From assembly GCA_051453625.1 (NCBI GenBank), contig JBOZIK010000001.1:297470709-297534708 (forward strand): DNA of 64,000 nt, in the 5' to 3' direction. Positions 24,560 through 35,250 of this stretch are shown here, piece by piece. The notes beneath the pieces are model-generated. The model saw only the letters and a list, made by a program, of their open reading frames with translations, made no database searches and had not been told where the DNA came from. This DNA comes from Welwitschia mirabilis (Eukaryota; Gnetophyta; Gnetopsida; Welwitschiales). The stretch's first letter is position 1, and every line of letters begins with the position of its first letter. The position numbers and the translations under genes were made by a program.

Positions 24560-25130
24560 ATAGAATGAAACTATACTTAAAGAAATACATCTACAATTAT
24601 CCCATATGCTAGCAAATAAAGGTTAATTAAGGAAGATCCACATGACTCTTTCAACCTTTGGGAGTATCATAATGGTAATGGGAAGAAACCTCCATGGATT
24701 TCATCATTAGAATACCTTTTACTAATAGAAAACATGATGTAATTTTCATTTGTGTAGATAGGTTGACAAATATGACCCATTTTATTTTAGTCTAAAGCTT
24801 TAACACAACTAAAAAATTAGCCTTCTGGTTTATGCAAGAAGTTTTTAAATTACATGGTGCATTGTAAGTAATAGTATCTAATTGAGATTCAAAATTCTTG
24901 TTCAAGTTGTAGCAAAGTTTCATCCATCACTTAGGTACTAAACTTAGTTTTAGTATTACATACCATCCAAAAATAAATGGTTAAACCAAAGGAGTAAATC
25001 ACATACTAGAAAATACTCTACAATGTTATGTGTCTAGAAAGCCCAAATAACAAGAGAATTACCTACATCTGGCCAAGTTTGCTTACAACTATATGTTCTA
25101 GACCTCCATTTGATGTTCACCATTTCAAGA
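24560..25130 (+). pseudogene. Gypsy-2 integrase remnant
   Basis: The core begins DFIIRIPFTNRKHDV and continues IFICVDRLTNMTHFI (24695-24790). The second acidic site reads VIVSN, stop, DSKF (about 24873-24897), where the family has SDRDSKF; the stop is CGA changed to TGA. SFSITYHPKINGxTKGVNH and ILENTLQCYV follow. The stop in NG*TK is CAA to TAA. Gene order and motifs are those of a chromovirus integrase. Confidence 0.88.
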
Positions 25131-25559
25131 AATGTATGGGAGGAATTATTCTACCCTTGTCACATGATCAAATTCTTTACAAACATTAAAAAAATGGCAC
25201 CCTCAAAATTAAAAGTTATGAAAGAAGTAATTACCAAAAGTAAAAAGATAACTACAAGTTACATACGATCATTATAATAAATATTATGATTAAAAACATA
25301 AATACCATACATTCCTAATTGATGAATAAGTATTGCTAAGAATCAAGCTAAAAAGAAACTCTTTGAAGATAAGGAAGTATCACAAGTAATCCCTAAAGTA
25401 TTGTGATCCATTCAAGATGATTGAAAGAATAGAGAATCTAGCCAATAAACTAGAACTTCCTCTATAGATATCATGAATACATCTAATTTTTCATGTGAGC
25501 ATGATGAAACTATATCATAAAGATAAGAATCAGGACTACACATTGAACTGTCAACATAT

Positions 25560-25725
25560 TATGCTCAAATCCAACTTGACTTTTACTATCCAATCTAAAA
25601 AAGTCCTAGGTACTAGAACAAAGTAATTAAGTAATAAAAATGAAAATGGAGTACTTATTTAATGGATCCATCATAATCAACAAACTTGGAAAACTAGGAC
25701 GTACATATAAGATACTTTTTCCAAA
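25560..25725 (+). pseudogene. Gypsy-2 integrase tail, chromodomain-like
   Basis: The frame has KVLGTRTK, then a decayed stretch ending QQTWKTR and, after a stop, DTFSKLF. Chromoviruses of the Tekay type end with ...KVLRTK...VKVLW...EEATWE...YPHLF, which this follows in order and spacing. A chromodomain-like tail would direct insertion to methylated-histone chromatin; here it is non-functional. Confidence 0.55.
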
Positions 25726-25875
25726 CTTTTTAATAAAGCATGATATGTCATTTTTACATTACCAATGTGTCTCTTAATAAATGATATCCCTCCTTTCATT
25801 ATCTTTTGTAGATAATACAGAAAATAATTTGAAGGATCATGAGTTTATAGATGATGCACTAAGAGAAGAAACCTT

Positions 25876-26472
25876 NNNNNNNNNNNNNNNNNNNNNNNNN
25901 NNNNNNNNNNNNNNNNNNNNNNNNNNNNNNNNNNNNNNNNNNNNNNNNNNNNNNNNNNNNNNNNNNNNNNNNNNNNNNNNNNNNNNNNNNNNNNNNNNNN
26001 NNNNNNNNNNNNNNNNNNNNNNNNNNNNNNNNNNNNNNNNNNNNNNNNNNNNNNNNNNNNNNNNNNNNNNNNNNNNNNNNNNNNNNNNNNNNNNNNNNNN
26101 NNNNNNNNNNNNNNNNNNNNNNNNNNNNNNNNNNNNNNNNNNNNNNNNNNNNNNNNNNNNNNNNNNNNNNNNNNNNNNNNNNNNNNNNNNNNNNNNNNNN
26201 NNNNNNNNNNNNNNNNNNNNNNNNNNNNNNNNNNNNNNNNNNNNNNNNNNNNNNNNNNNNNNNNNNNNNNNNNNNNNNNNNNNNNNNNNNNNNNNNNNNN
26301 NNNNNNNNNNNNNNNNNNNNNNNNNNNNNNNNNNNNNNNNNNNNNNNNNNNNNNNNNNNNNNNNNNNNNNNNNNNNNNNNNNNNNNNNNNNNNNNNNNNN
26401 NNNNNNNNNNNNNNNNNNNNNNNNNNNNNNNNNNNNNNNNNNNNNNNNNNNNNNNNNNNNNNNNNNNNNNNN
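25876..26472. other. Assembly gap, 597 N
   Basis: Unsequenced; separates the Gypsy-2 integrase tail from its polypurine tract. Apparent long open frames here are strings of N. Confidence 0.99.
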
Positions 26473-26490
26473 TCAAGGATGAGTAAGATG

Positions 26491-26506
26491 CTTAAGAAGG
26501 AGGGAA
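26491..26506 (+). promoter_or_regulatory. Gypsy-2 polypurine tract
   Basis: CTTAAGAAGGAGGGAA directly precedes the 3' LTR start (TGCAATGTTC). A purine run at this place is the plus-strand primer of LTR retrotransposons. Confidence 0.8.
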
Positions 26507-26921
26507 TGCAATGTTCAAAATTCAATATTTGTAAAATAAGTGTGTTAAGGCACTAAATGAGAATAACTAACAAAGGTACAAATGGGTGTAACTTAAATAT
26601 CTAAAGATATGTCCTTTCATTATGCTACGTACGCCTATGGCATCAGGTGAGGGTGGATAGATTGGGTAAATCTAATTGACAATAACCTAGGCTGATCCTC
26701 AAGGGTTCTAATTGAGGGACTTAAGTCATAGTCTATGTCTTTAAATTTGACCAATAGTTCAAGGCTATTGGCTCATGATAAAAAACGTAATCCACTGCTT
26801 CCAATAATTAAGTCTACATTTTTTTTCAAATTATTCCTTTTATTTCTATTTATCCTAACGTATTGCTTTATATGTTTCTTTTTATGTAAAGTAATCCAAA
26901 ATAGTAAAATGGGACATTACA
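26507..26921 (+). repeat. Gypsy-2 3' LTR
   Basis: 415 bp, starting TGCAATGTTC and ending GGGACATTACA, so the ends are inverted repeats with TG...CA termini. It aligns over its whole length with 8807-9219, is preceded by a polypurine tract and followed by CTTGC. Confidence 0.92.
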
Positions 26922-26926
26922 CTTGC
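26922..26926. repeat. Gypsy-2 target site duplication, right copy (CTTGC)
   Basis: Identical to 8802-8806. Confidence 0.9.
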
Positions 26927-27001
26927 AGTCTTTGATTTTCTAAGATTTTTTTTAAGTATCTTTATAGGATTTTCATTATTATTATTTTTATTTTCTATGT
27001 T

Positions 27002-27960
27002 CTAATTGGTGATATCTCTTATATATTTTTCAATCCTAATTAAATCCTTATCATTTCTATTATAGTTGAAAGAGTTTAATTGTAATTTTTTGTTTCTAAC
27101 TTTATTTTCAAATTGCTTCTTAAAAGTGGGAGAGGTCCCATTCTTTCTTATTTGGAATTGTTGATTATTCTTATAATTTGTTTGCCTTTGGTTGAATGCA
27201 CAAGCATCTTTGAAGCTTACTTCTTTACAAGTTGGTAAATTAGGAGAATATTTTATCTTATGAAAATCATATCCACCAATTTTACATGTAGAGTAAGATG
27301 TTAAAGTTTTCTCATTTAATACCTTGGCATTAGAAATATATCTCATGTATTTTTCTAATGTATTGATAAGGTCTTGAATCATGTTTTTAGGACTAAGTTG
27401 TTCTTGTATATTTCCAATGCACTTTATTCATGTCTTTCAACTCCTATCCTATAGTTCTTCATTTCTTTGGGGTTGGTTCGGGCTAAGATTAGCTTGTTTC
27501 AACTAATTCCTCTAATATTATCTAAGCATCATTAAAAGTAAGGTTGAGTAGAGAACCTTCACATGCAAATTCTATGAGTTTCTTTATTCTACTATTTAAA
27601 CCACTAGAGAAATGATAACTAATTTATTCCTTTGTAAATTCATCTACCAAATTTAATGATGTAAGAATTATAAACCTCTCATATGTTGTGACAAAGTCTT
27701 TGTAAGGAAGTTATAAAAACTTTATGAAATCGTTTCTTCTTTTGTTCATGATTGTTTCACTCATGACTCTTTTGATAATAGCATCTTATACTTTATTCCA
27801 ATTTTTAGCTAATTTTTAGCTTTTTATTTAAGTGTGAAAAAAAATAATCATGTAGATTCTACTACTAATATTTTTCTTCCCATTTTCTAAGGTAAAAAAT
27901 ATTTGTTCAAATTTAGTCTAGTGTTGGGAATGTTGCTGTTTATCATTCACTATATTACTT
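27002..27960 (-). pseudogene. Gypsy-1 gag, main part
   Basis: The minus-strand frame at 27382-27002 is open for 126 codons and contains YSTCKIGGYDFHK, a decayed version of the CxxCGGxH knuckle of Athila-type gag, then NQRQTNYKNNQQ, a typical following stretch. Upstream (27400-27760) are FEFACEGSLLNLTFNDA and YHFSSGLNSRIKKLIE, which match the FYNGL...TRxxIDAAxGGxLLNKTxxEA region of gag. Stops interrupt all parts. With the pol part at 5430-8806 on the same strand, this is one gypsy element split by Gypsy-2. Confidence 0.75.
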
Positions 27961-28609
27961 TATCTTTATGCCATAACTTCATAATATTATATCTTTAAGT
28001 TCATGATGGCCTAATGATGTAACTGATCTACTTGTCACTAATCAACTCAAGCATGATGACTTAACTCATCACTTTACTATTTGAACATAACACACCTCAA
28101 CTTATTTTTTCCCTAAAAACCTAAAAGGGTAAGGTCTTTTTAGTAGTTCACATTACAATAAAAATCTATATTAGGAAATATTAAGTTAAAGTTTAATACA
28201 ACTAATGCCTATGTAATTAAAATTATCTTAAAAAATGCACGTTTCATAGCTATACATTCATAAATCTAAAATTTCATTATTATATCAATTTCCATCTCCC
28301 TCCACCTATTACATGAATTCTTGTTTTCCTTCCATTTTCATTAATTATTTTACATTATTTTAGTTTTTATCTAAAGGCACCAAATATCCATTTATATTAT
28401 CTAATCTTCAAAGGCCATCCAAGAATTCCATTTGGTTATTGATTCATTAGAAAATATATAGCATTTTGTAGGGTAAAATAGTCTTAAACTAAAGCCTTTC
28501 GATTATCAACATTTGTAATGCTCCCTCTGCATTTGTTTCATGGCCTTATATATTACTGGTAATAATGCTAATGTATGTTTTATGAGGTCATGTATGTGTG
28601 GCTTATGAG
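27961..28609. other. AT-rich DNA, no gene seen
   Basis: By position it may hold the 5' leader or LTR of Gypsy-1, but no matching LTR copy was found. Copia-1 begins at 28610. Confidence 0.4.
28605..28609. repeat. Probable Copia-1 target duplication, left copy (ATGAG)
   Basis: ATGAG before the left LTR, ATGGA after the right LTR (35994-35998). Three of five bases agree. Both can derive from ATGGG by one G-to-A change each, the type of change common throughout this window. Confidence 0.4.
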
Positions 28610-30156
28610 TGATAGGATCAAGAATCCTAGAGGAGGGGTGAATAGGCTTTTTTAAAAAAGATGCAACAAAATAATCTAAATGAATCCCATCTTAAACAAA
28701 ACTTTCATATAATGATTAATTAAACAAAAATGTGCATGAAATAAAAAATAATAAAAGTACAAAAATAATAAGTGAAAGTACAATAATAATTGGATGCAAG
28801 CTGGATTTATAGTGGTTCAGGAAACTCCCTACTTGACTCTTGACAATTATCTTATCCCTAAGCTAGATCTCAGTTCTTCCATACTCTACTACATATTCCT
28901 AGTTCATCTATAATCTTTATAAGTATACTTTTTAGGCTTAGAATCAACTTTGAATGCACTTTTCAAGGCTTAGTCTTAACCTTTCACAAAGCAAAGTAGT
29001 GATATAGTGATGCCTATAGAGCACAAATATCACTCATTCTTAATTCAATAGATTTGATGGAGCTCTTCTCTTGTAGATGTAAAATAAATGAAGCACAACA
29101 TCTNNNNNNNNNNNNNNNNNNNNNNNNNNNNNNNNNNNNNNNNNNNNTATAAATATAGATGCTAAGATACAATAGTAAAAGTCACAAGATTACAAAGCTT
29201 GATCCTTCGAATCTAATATATTTACCTAAATAAAGATCATTCCAAAAATAATCTTGGGTCATCTATGTCTTAGCTATTTATATTAGAAGTCTTTTAGGAT
29301 TTAGTACATTTGAAATAAACTTCCAAAGAATATAAATAGCTAGAAAATAACTACCTAACGACTACATAATTGATACATAATGATTAGGAAATTTTACTTC
29401 CATTTCATCCTATCGATTCTTCAAAAGTTTGGTCATCCCCATTTGGTGTTGTGACTTACATAGGTCACTTGAGTGAGAAATTTTATTGCTCTAATTTCTT
29501 ATGGCTCCCTATTAGATCAACCCTATTTGAGTCTGGTCAAACCTAGTCTAGTGACTCGTAATATTATCTGGTTGCTTGCTCCCCTTGATAAAATTCTTTC
29601 TAGTTTCCATAATCAGGTTTAGTCGATCTCTTAAGGTGTTTAATCAACCCCATAACAATTGGCTTAAGTGTATCAGATGCATAGTGCTTAGGTTTAATAA
29701 ACTCCATCATAGGTCTAGTTGACCCCTTGATATTTAGTGTAAAAGTACTACTCCTTGGTTGACAAATCCAGTTACCTCCTTGTCATTTAGTTTAGTGATA
29801 CTGTTTATTAGATCCTCAAATCTAGTCAACCTCATAAAGGTTTAGTTGATTCTTTGTCATTTGGTCTAGGGGCATTGGTTCACAAGATTACAGGTCTAGT
29901 TGACTCCATTCAAAATTTAGTCGACCTATTAGATGTAGTTCATTTTTTATCTACTTCAGATGCAGTCAACCACTTGAAAATCTAGTCGATCCTTTAAGAG
30001 GATAAAAGAACTAATAGGTTTAAAGTACTAAGAAGTTGATGATTTCAGTTCCATCTTTTGACCAGTAACTAATTTAACATTTTATGCATAAGATACACAA
30101 AATTTGCTATATAAAAAAAATTAGTTTAATACCAATTAGTAAAAGATAATCTAATA
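28610..30156 (-). repeat. Copia-1 3' LTR, about 1.5 kb
   Basis: From TGATAGGATCAAG to ...ATAATCTAATA. Its first ~490 bp and last ~220 bp match the right LTR. The 29148-29935 part has no counterpart there. The central part carries many spaced copies of a GTCGAC/GTTGAC-like motif (CTAGTTGACCCC, TAGTCGACC and variants). A 44-N gap lies at 29104-29147. Confidence 0.85.
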
Positions 30157-30178
30157 ATCTTCTCCTTTGATATTAATG
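30157..30178 (-). promoter_or_regulatory. Copia-1 polypurine tract adjoining the 3' LTR
   Basis: On the plus strand ATCTTCTCCTTTGATATTAA; on the minus strand this is a purine run AAAGGAGAAGAT next to the LTR end. A second, better preserved one (TTCTCCCCCTTTTGACATCA, 30599-30618) lies 440 bp further into the element. Repeated purine tracts are described for Sireviruses. Confidence 0.7.
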
Positions 30179-30989
30179 GTAAATAATACTTAGTTGTAAA
30201 AACTTATAGCTTCTAGAAAAGATTCCCCTTACAAAATACCTATTACAAAATAATATTTCTTTTGTAAAAAGTTAAGAAATTTTAAACAATTAAATTTTGT
30301 GCTTTAAATAAAGCAATTTAATTTGTATATTTGAAAGTTTAAAAAGCACAACTTTATGATAAGCATAATGAGATCATGTAAACTTGTTTAATATTATAAT
30401 CAGATGTCACAAATGATAATTTATTTTCAATGTTAGAAGATGTTAAAATTTTCAAGTTTAATACATTTGATACCAAAATAAAAACATATGTTAAGCTTAA
30501 ATAATTTGTAATAGCATAAGTAAGTTTGAGATACTAATTGAAATACAATTTTACGTATTATAGGAAAACATTTAAGCATTTAACAAATAAACAACTAATT
30601 CTCCCCCTTTTGACATCAATGACAAAGAAGAGAATAAAAATTTATTAATAACAAAATTAGATAATAAATTTTTATTCTATACTTTTACTAGGAGAGCTAC
30701 AGAACCTAGAGTATCTAGGTGATCGAGTTTTAAATTAGTTGACTGACCTCATCTGATTGACTGAATAAAGGATTCAGTTGACAGTCCTATAATCAACCAT
30801 AGGATGGTGAGAGAACCTCTAGTTCATTTCTTAGATAAATAAAAGTATTAAAATTTATGGATTTAGTAAGAATATCTACTAATTACTGGTCTAAAATTAC
30901 AAAATTCATAGATATATGTCCTTTTTCAACTTGGTCTCATAGGAAATGATGTATTAGCTTAATATGTTTCATTCTTATATGGCAAATCG

Positions 30990-31160
30990 GGTTTTTCGAT
31001 ATATTAATAGCACTTGCATTATCATAAAAAATATGGACTTGCTCAAAATTAATACTAAAATCTTTTAACATTCATTTCATCCATAAAAGATGAGTGTAAC
31101 AACTAGCTACTATAATATACTAGACTTCCACAGTAGAGAGAGAAATAGAGTTTTATTTCT
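30990..31160 (-). pseudogene. Copia-1 RNase H remnant
   Basis: Minus-strand translation contains NSISLSTVEVYYIVASCYTH, then LLWMK, a stop, MLKDF and VHIFYDNASAINISKNPI, matching copia RNase H (SxALSTAEAEYIAA, LLWMKQxLxDY, CDNxSAIxIxxNP). YDN replaces CDN. One or more stops lie inside. Confidence 0.8.
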
Positions 31161-31553
31161 TGCTTGCCCTTCCTATTAAAAATGAACCTAAAAGAAATCA
31201 ATTTCTACTTGTGCTTTTTCTATCATCTTCCCATCTAGCCCAATCTACATCACTAAGGCCAGTAAGTTCAAAAGATGTCTCGATGGGATACCATAAGCCA
31301 TAATTACATGTATCCTTTACATACCTGATTATTCTTTTTACTACTTGAAGATGTGATTCTTTTAGTTTGGATTAATATCTTGCACATACTCCAACATTAA
31401 ACATGATATCTGGTCTACTTGCAGTTAAATATAATAAACTACCAATCACACTTTTGTAAATTTTTTGATCTATTGATTTGCATTTTCATTCAAAGTTACT
31501 TTACATGATATACACATAGGAGTGTTAATTATTTTTGCATTTTTTAAACCAAA

Positions 31554-32270
31554 TCATTTGATTAAATATCTTGCATATTTGGATTGAGAAATAAATATTC
31601 CATCTTTAGATTGTATGATGTGAAGTTTAAAAAACATCTTAACTTTACTAAGCATACTCATTTCAAATTGTTTTGTCATGATATTTACAAATTCTTTTGG
31701 TATCTTTTCATTTGAGGCTCCAAAGATAATATCATATACATAAATATATATAATATTGAAATCCTTTTTCAAATTCTTTACAAATATGGTTTTATCTATA
31801 GTTCTTTAAATATATCCATTTTTATTTAAAAATGTAGCTAGCTTCTCATACCAAGCTCTTGGTACTTGTTTTAATCCATACANNNNNNNNNNNNNNNNNN
31901 NNNNNNNNNNNNNNNNNNNNNNNNNNNNNNNNNNNNNNNNNNNNNNNNNNNNNNNNNNNNNNNNNNNNNNNNNNNNNNNNNNNNNNNNNNNNNNNNNNNN
32001 NNNNNNNNNNNNAAAATTCTTAAAATTTGCAAAAGACAAAAACATTATAATGCTATCCAACCTTGTGACAGGAGAAAAAATATCTCCTATATTAATGCCT
32101 TCTATTTGATTATATCCTTGAACTACTAATCTTTCCTTGTTTTTAATTATGTTATCTTTATTACATTTATTTTTAAATATCCACTTAGTTTCAGTAACAT
32201 TCTTATCTTTTAGCCTTTATACGAGCTTCCAAATATCATTTCTTTTGAATTGTTGTAGCTCATCTTCCAT
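31554..32270 (-). pseudogene. Copia-1 reverse transcriptase remnant
   Basis: Read from 32270 downward: NDIWKLV, ETKWIFKNKCNKDN, ERLVVQGYNQIEGINIGDIF, SPVTRLDSIIMFLSFANF, gap (31883-32012), YGLKQVPRAWYEKLATFL, and IYVYDIIFGASNEKIPKEF followed by FEMSM...GIFISQSKYARYLIK (31772-31554). This is the full copia RT order. The catalytic box is YVYD instead of YVDD, so the active site is lost. The motif set is of the Sirevirus/Oryco kind. Confidence 0.9.
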
Positions 32271-32624
32271 TATCATCGTTGATTCCTCATGAATTTCTAC
32301 TTCTTCAAATTTATTGGGCTCTATCTTTGAGANNNNNNNNNNNNNNNNNNNNNNNNNNNNNNNNNNNNNNNNNNNNNNNNNNNNNNNNNNNNNNNNNNNN
32401 NNNNNNNNNNNNNNNNNNNNNNNNNNNNNNNNTTTTAATTACGTTGTTTTCTTCATTACATTTATTTTTAAATATCCACTTAGTTTCAGTGATATTGTTA
32501 TCTTTTAGCCTTTATACGATCTTCCAAATATCATTTCTTTTGAATTTTTGTAGCTCATCTTCCATTATCATCATTGATTCCTCATGAATTTCTATTTCTT
32601 CAAATTTATTGGGCTCTATCTTTG
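32141..32624. repeat. ~190-bp duplication across a 100-N gap
   Basis: 32141-32332 recurs at 32433-32624 with few differences; it carries the RT N-terminal segment of Copia-1 twice. Assembly overlap is likely. Confidence 0.9.
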
Positions 32625-33012
32625 AGACATGACAAACGTGAGCACACAAATTTTTCATGGAACCTCTGGTCTTTATTTTTGAGTTAACTTCTCCAATAAT
32701 GGATTTTAAAAGATGATATTTAAGAAGTTTGGGCTTTTTTAATGTGCCTTCTTTTTATTAGAACTTCATTTCTTTCATTAGAACCTCCATTGGTTGTGGG
32801 AATACTTATAGTTATGGTTTTCTCCTCTTAATCTCATTAATTTTTACATTTATTGATTCTTCTATCATTAAGACTCTTTTGTTAAAAAGATGATAAACTT
32901 TGCTTCTCATTGAATAACCCAAAAAGATAGCTTCCACTTCATTTAACTTGAATTTGCTAAAATGTTCTCTAACTTTTAACACATAGTGTTTACTTCTGAA
33001 TAATTTAAAGTA

Positions 33013-33201
33013 TCATACATTTGGTTGTTTTCCTTTCCATAACTCATATGGTGTTTTATTAGTATCTAGTTTAAGATATACTTTGTTAATAATATAGCAT
33101 GCTATGTTAACTACCTCAGCCCAAAAGGATTTAAAAACTTCCTTATCATTTAGCATAGTTCGTGCCATTTCTTGAAGGAGTCTATTCTTTCTTTCAGTCA
33201 T
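33013..33201 (-). pseudogene. Copia-1 integrase C-terminal part
   Basis: Open minus-strand frame of 62 codons: TERKNRLLQEMARTMLN, then FWAEVVNIACYIINKVYLK and KTPYELWKGKQPN. These are the end of the copia integrase core including the catalytic glutamate region (ERKNR) and the TPYELWxGxKP motif. One of the best preserved frames in the window. Confidence 0.92.
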
Positions 33202-33239
33202 ACCATTTTGTTGTGGTGTTATTAGGGTTGAAAATTGAT

Positions 33240-33880
33240 GATTGATTTTATTTTCAATGTCATATTTCTTAAAAAAATGATTTTCAAATTCACCATCATG
33301 ATAATTTCTTATTTTCTTGATGGTATATCCCTTTTAATTTTGAATCTTATTGCAAATTTTAATCTAATGTTTATAAGCTTTAGATNNNNNNNNNNNNNNN
33401 NNNNNNNNNNNNNNNNNNNNNNNNNNNNNNNNNNNNNNNNNNNNNNNNNNNNNNNNNNNNNNNNNNNNNNNNNNNNNNNNNNNNNAAAAAATGATTTTCA
33501 AATTCACCATCATGATAACTTCTTATTTTCTTTATGGTATATCCCTTTTAATTTTGAATCTTATTGCAAATTTTAATCTAATGTTTATAAGCTTCAGATT
33601 TGTTTAACAAAAATGCTACCCAAGGATATCTAGAGAAATTGTTAATCATGGTGAGAAAATAACATTTTTCACATAGACTTTGAGTTTGAGTAGGGCCTAC
33701 TAAATCGATATGAATAAGCTCTAATGGCATAGATGTGGACCCTTGGATTTTACTTTTATGAGAGGTCCTAATTTGTTTTCCCTTTTAGCATGCATCACAT
33801 AAGCCTCGTTTTTCTACATTTATCTTAGGGATTCCTTTTATGATGTTTTTATGAATAATCATTTTTAACTAATCATAATT
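33240..33880 (-). pseudogene. Copia-1 integrase N-terminal core
   Basis: Minus-strand translation gives ELIHIDLVGPTQTQSLCEK, then CYFLTMINNFSRYPWVAFL and NKSEAYKH (about 33721-33580), the copia integrase core with its first acidic residue (HID). The second acidic residue region (IDDFSR) reads INNFSR. A 114-bp near-copy on either side of the gap at 33386-33485 distorts the reading. Confidence 0.85.
33272..33599. repeat. 114-bp duplication across a 100-N gap
   Basis: 33272-33385 and 33486-33599 are near-identical, both starting AAAAAATGATTTTC. Assembly overlap is likely. Confidence 0.9.
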
Positions 33881-34359
33881 AATATGACCTAAANNNNNNN
33901 NNNNNNNNNNNNNNNNNNNNNNNNNNNNNNNNNNNNNNNNNNNNNNNNNNNNNNNNNNNNNNNNNNNNNNNNNNNNNNNNNNNNNNNNNNNNNTAACATG
34001 ACCTAATTATTTATTCCATAGCCCTTCTTAAGGAACATTCGAAAAATAACATGGAGAAAATGATTGATCTATGCTATAAACATTATCTATTCTACTTGGT
34101 CTAAGAATTACATCATCTAATTTTCTATGTGAAATTTCACATTTTCATTTATCAAAAACTACATTATAACCTTTATTACAAGTTTGGCTAGTGCTCAATA
34201 AATTATGATTTAAACCACCTTTATACAAAAATTCATTAGTTCTNNNNNNNNNNGGTTATCTCTACCAATACTTTCAATCCATTCTATTTTTGCTCTTCAA
34301 TTATTTCTAAAAGTCAAATCTCCTCTATTAAAGTTACTTAGTTTTTTAAATTTGGATTT

Positions 34360-34405
34360 GTCTCCTATCATATTTCTTGAACATCTGCTATTGAGATACT
34401 AACTT
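34360..34405 (-). pseudogene. Copia-1 protease active-site remnant
   Basis: Minus-strand translation YLNSRCSRNMIGD matches the copia protease motif YLDSGCSRHMTGD. The catalytic DSG triplet reads NSR; both changes are G-to-A type. Only the active-site region is recognisable. Confidence 0.75.
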
Positions 34406-34431
34406 ATGCTATTTAAAATCTTGAAAGTTGT

Positions 34432-35138
34432 CTAAATTAAGAGACTTTTAAGATCATTAGCTTTCACCCACATAGTCTTTCTGGACTTACATTGTATAAA
34501 TCCTTTAGGAATAAACTTAAATGGGAAAGTACTAATTGAGTTTGNNNNNNNNNNNNNNNNNNNNNNNNNNNNNNNNNNNNNNNNNNNNNNNNNNNNNNNN
34601 NNNNNNNNNNNNNNNNNNNNNNNNNNNNNNNNNNNNNNNNNNNNNNNNNNNNNNNNTTGTCTTTTAGATCTTTGAGGGATGAAGCCAATACCTGACTTAC
34701 TACCAATAGGTTTCTGAACTTTAAGCATTTGTTTCAAATTGATAGATCCACCTAAAATATTATTAAAAAAATAAAATAACTCTTTTACCTGTAGAGGGAG
34801 ATCAAAGTTTTTGAATTTGATTCTTTTGGGCCTTGATTCCATTTCCTCCTTTGTTTTAGTGAGAAATTTTATATTTTGTTTAGATCATTTATCCTTTTAG
34901 CTAGCCTTTTACATTCCTCATACAATTGTTGATAGGTATTTTTTAACTCATCTTGATCTTCATTGTCCACATCATAGTTATCATGATTTAATGTATTAGG
35001 CATATTTTGCAACGGAGGCATACGTTTCATAAAGAAAAGTCTCCTTTCGTTGTTGTATTTTTGAGTGTGTTTCCACTTGTTGCAATATATTTGAAAATAT
35101 ATCCATATGCTATCCAACATATACAGATAAATACACAA
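34432..35138 (-). pseudogene. Copia-1 gag C-terminal remnant
   Basis: The minus-strand frame 35138-34869 contains EDQDELKNTYQQLYEECKRL, resembling the Y.EL...E...L coiled segment at the end of Sirevirus-type gag. It is followed after a stop by a frame (34842-34432, with a 112-N gap) containing KPIGSKSGIGF, similar to the DKSGLGY motif just before the protease. The first two thirds of gag are absent: the primer site is only about 100 bp upstream. Confidence 0.6.
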
Positions 35139-35237
35139 GTATTGAAGAAGGAAATTTTTAAAAAATCATCAAGGTGAATAATCATTGTGGGGTTATAAAG
35201 TCTAGATCAGTTAGAATCTAAGAAAAGACTAAACTTA

Positions 35238-35249
35238 CTTTGATACCAA
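35238..35249 (-). promoter_or_regulatory. Copia-1 primer binding site
   Basis: CTTTGATACCAA on the plus strand; its complement TTGGTATCAAAG resembles TGGTATCAGAG, complementary to initiator tRNA-Met. It lies one base from the LTR start at 35251. Confidence 0.8.
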
Positions 35250-35250
35250 A

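Larger units (their letters stand above)
8807..26921 (+). mobile_element. Gypsy-2, LTR retrotransposon (Ty3/gypsy, chromovirus-like), 18.1 kb with nested insertion
   Basis: Bounded by related LTRs (8807-9219 and 26507-26921) and CTTGC duplications, with a tRNA-Met-like primer site at 9220 and a purine tract at 26491-26506. Coding order on the plus strand is gag, protease, reverse transcriptase, RNase H, integrase and a chromodomain-like tail, all with stops. The core motifs ([21 protein letters not shown]) and the tail indicate a chromovirus, perhaps Tekay-like. The excess length comes from a CACTA transposon (11922-19724) and an unidentified minus-strand block (9433-11864). N-gaps lie at 12811, 16086, 21352, 22342 and 25876. 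Confidence 0.9.

Noticed and set aside
25781-26525. Long open frames of more than 200 codons
   Set aside because: Almost entirely N (597-N gap); the same holds for 52624-53601, 60822-61319 and 61336-61683.
33235-33576. Plus-strand 113-codon frame
   Set aside because: Antisense shadow of the Copia-1 integrase, duplicated around a gap. The frame at 32279-32587 is likewise a shadow.
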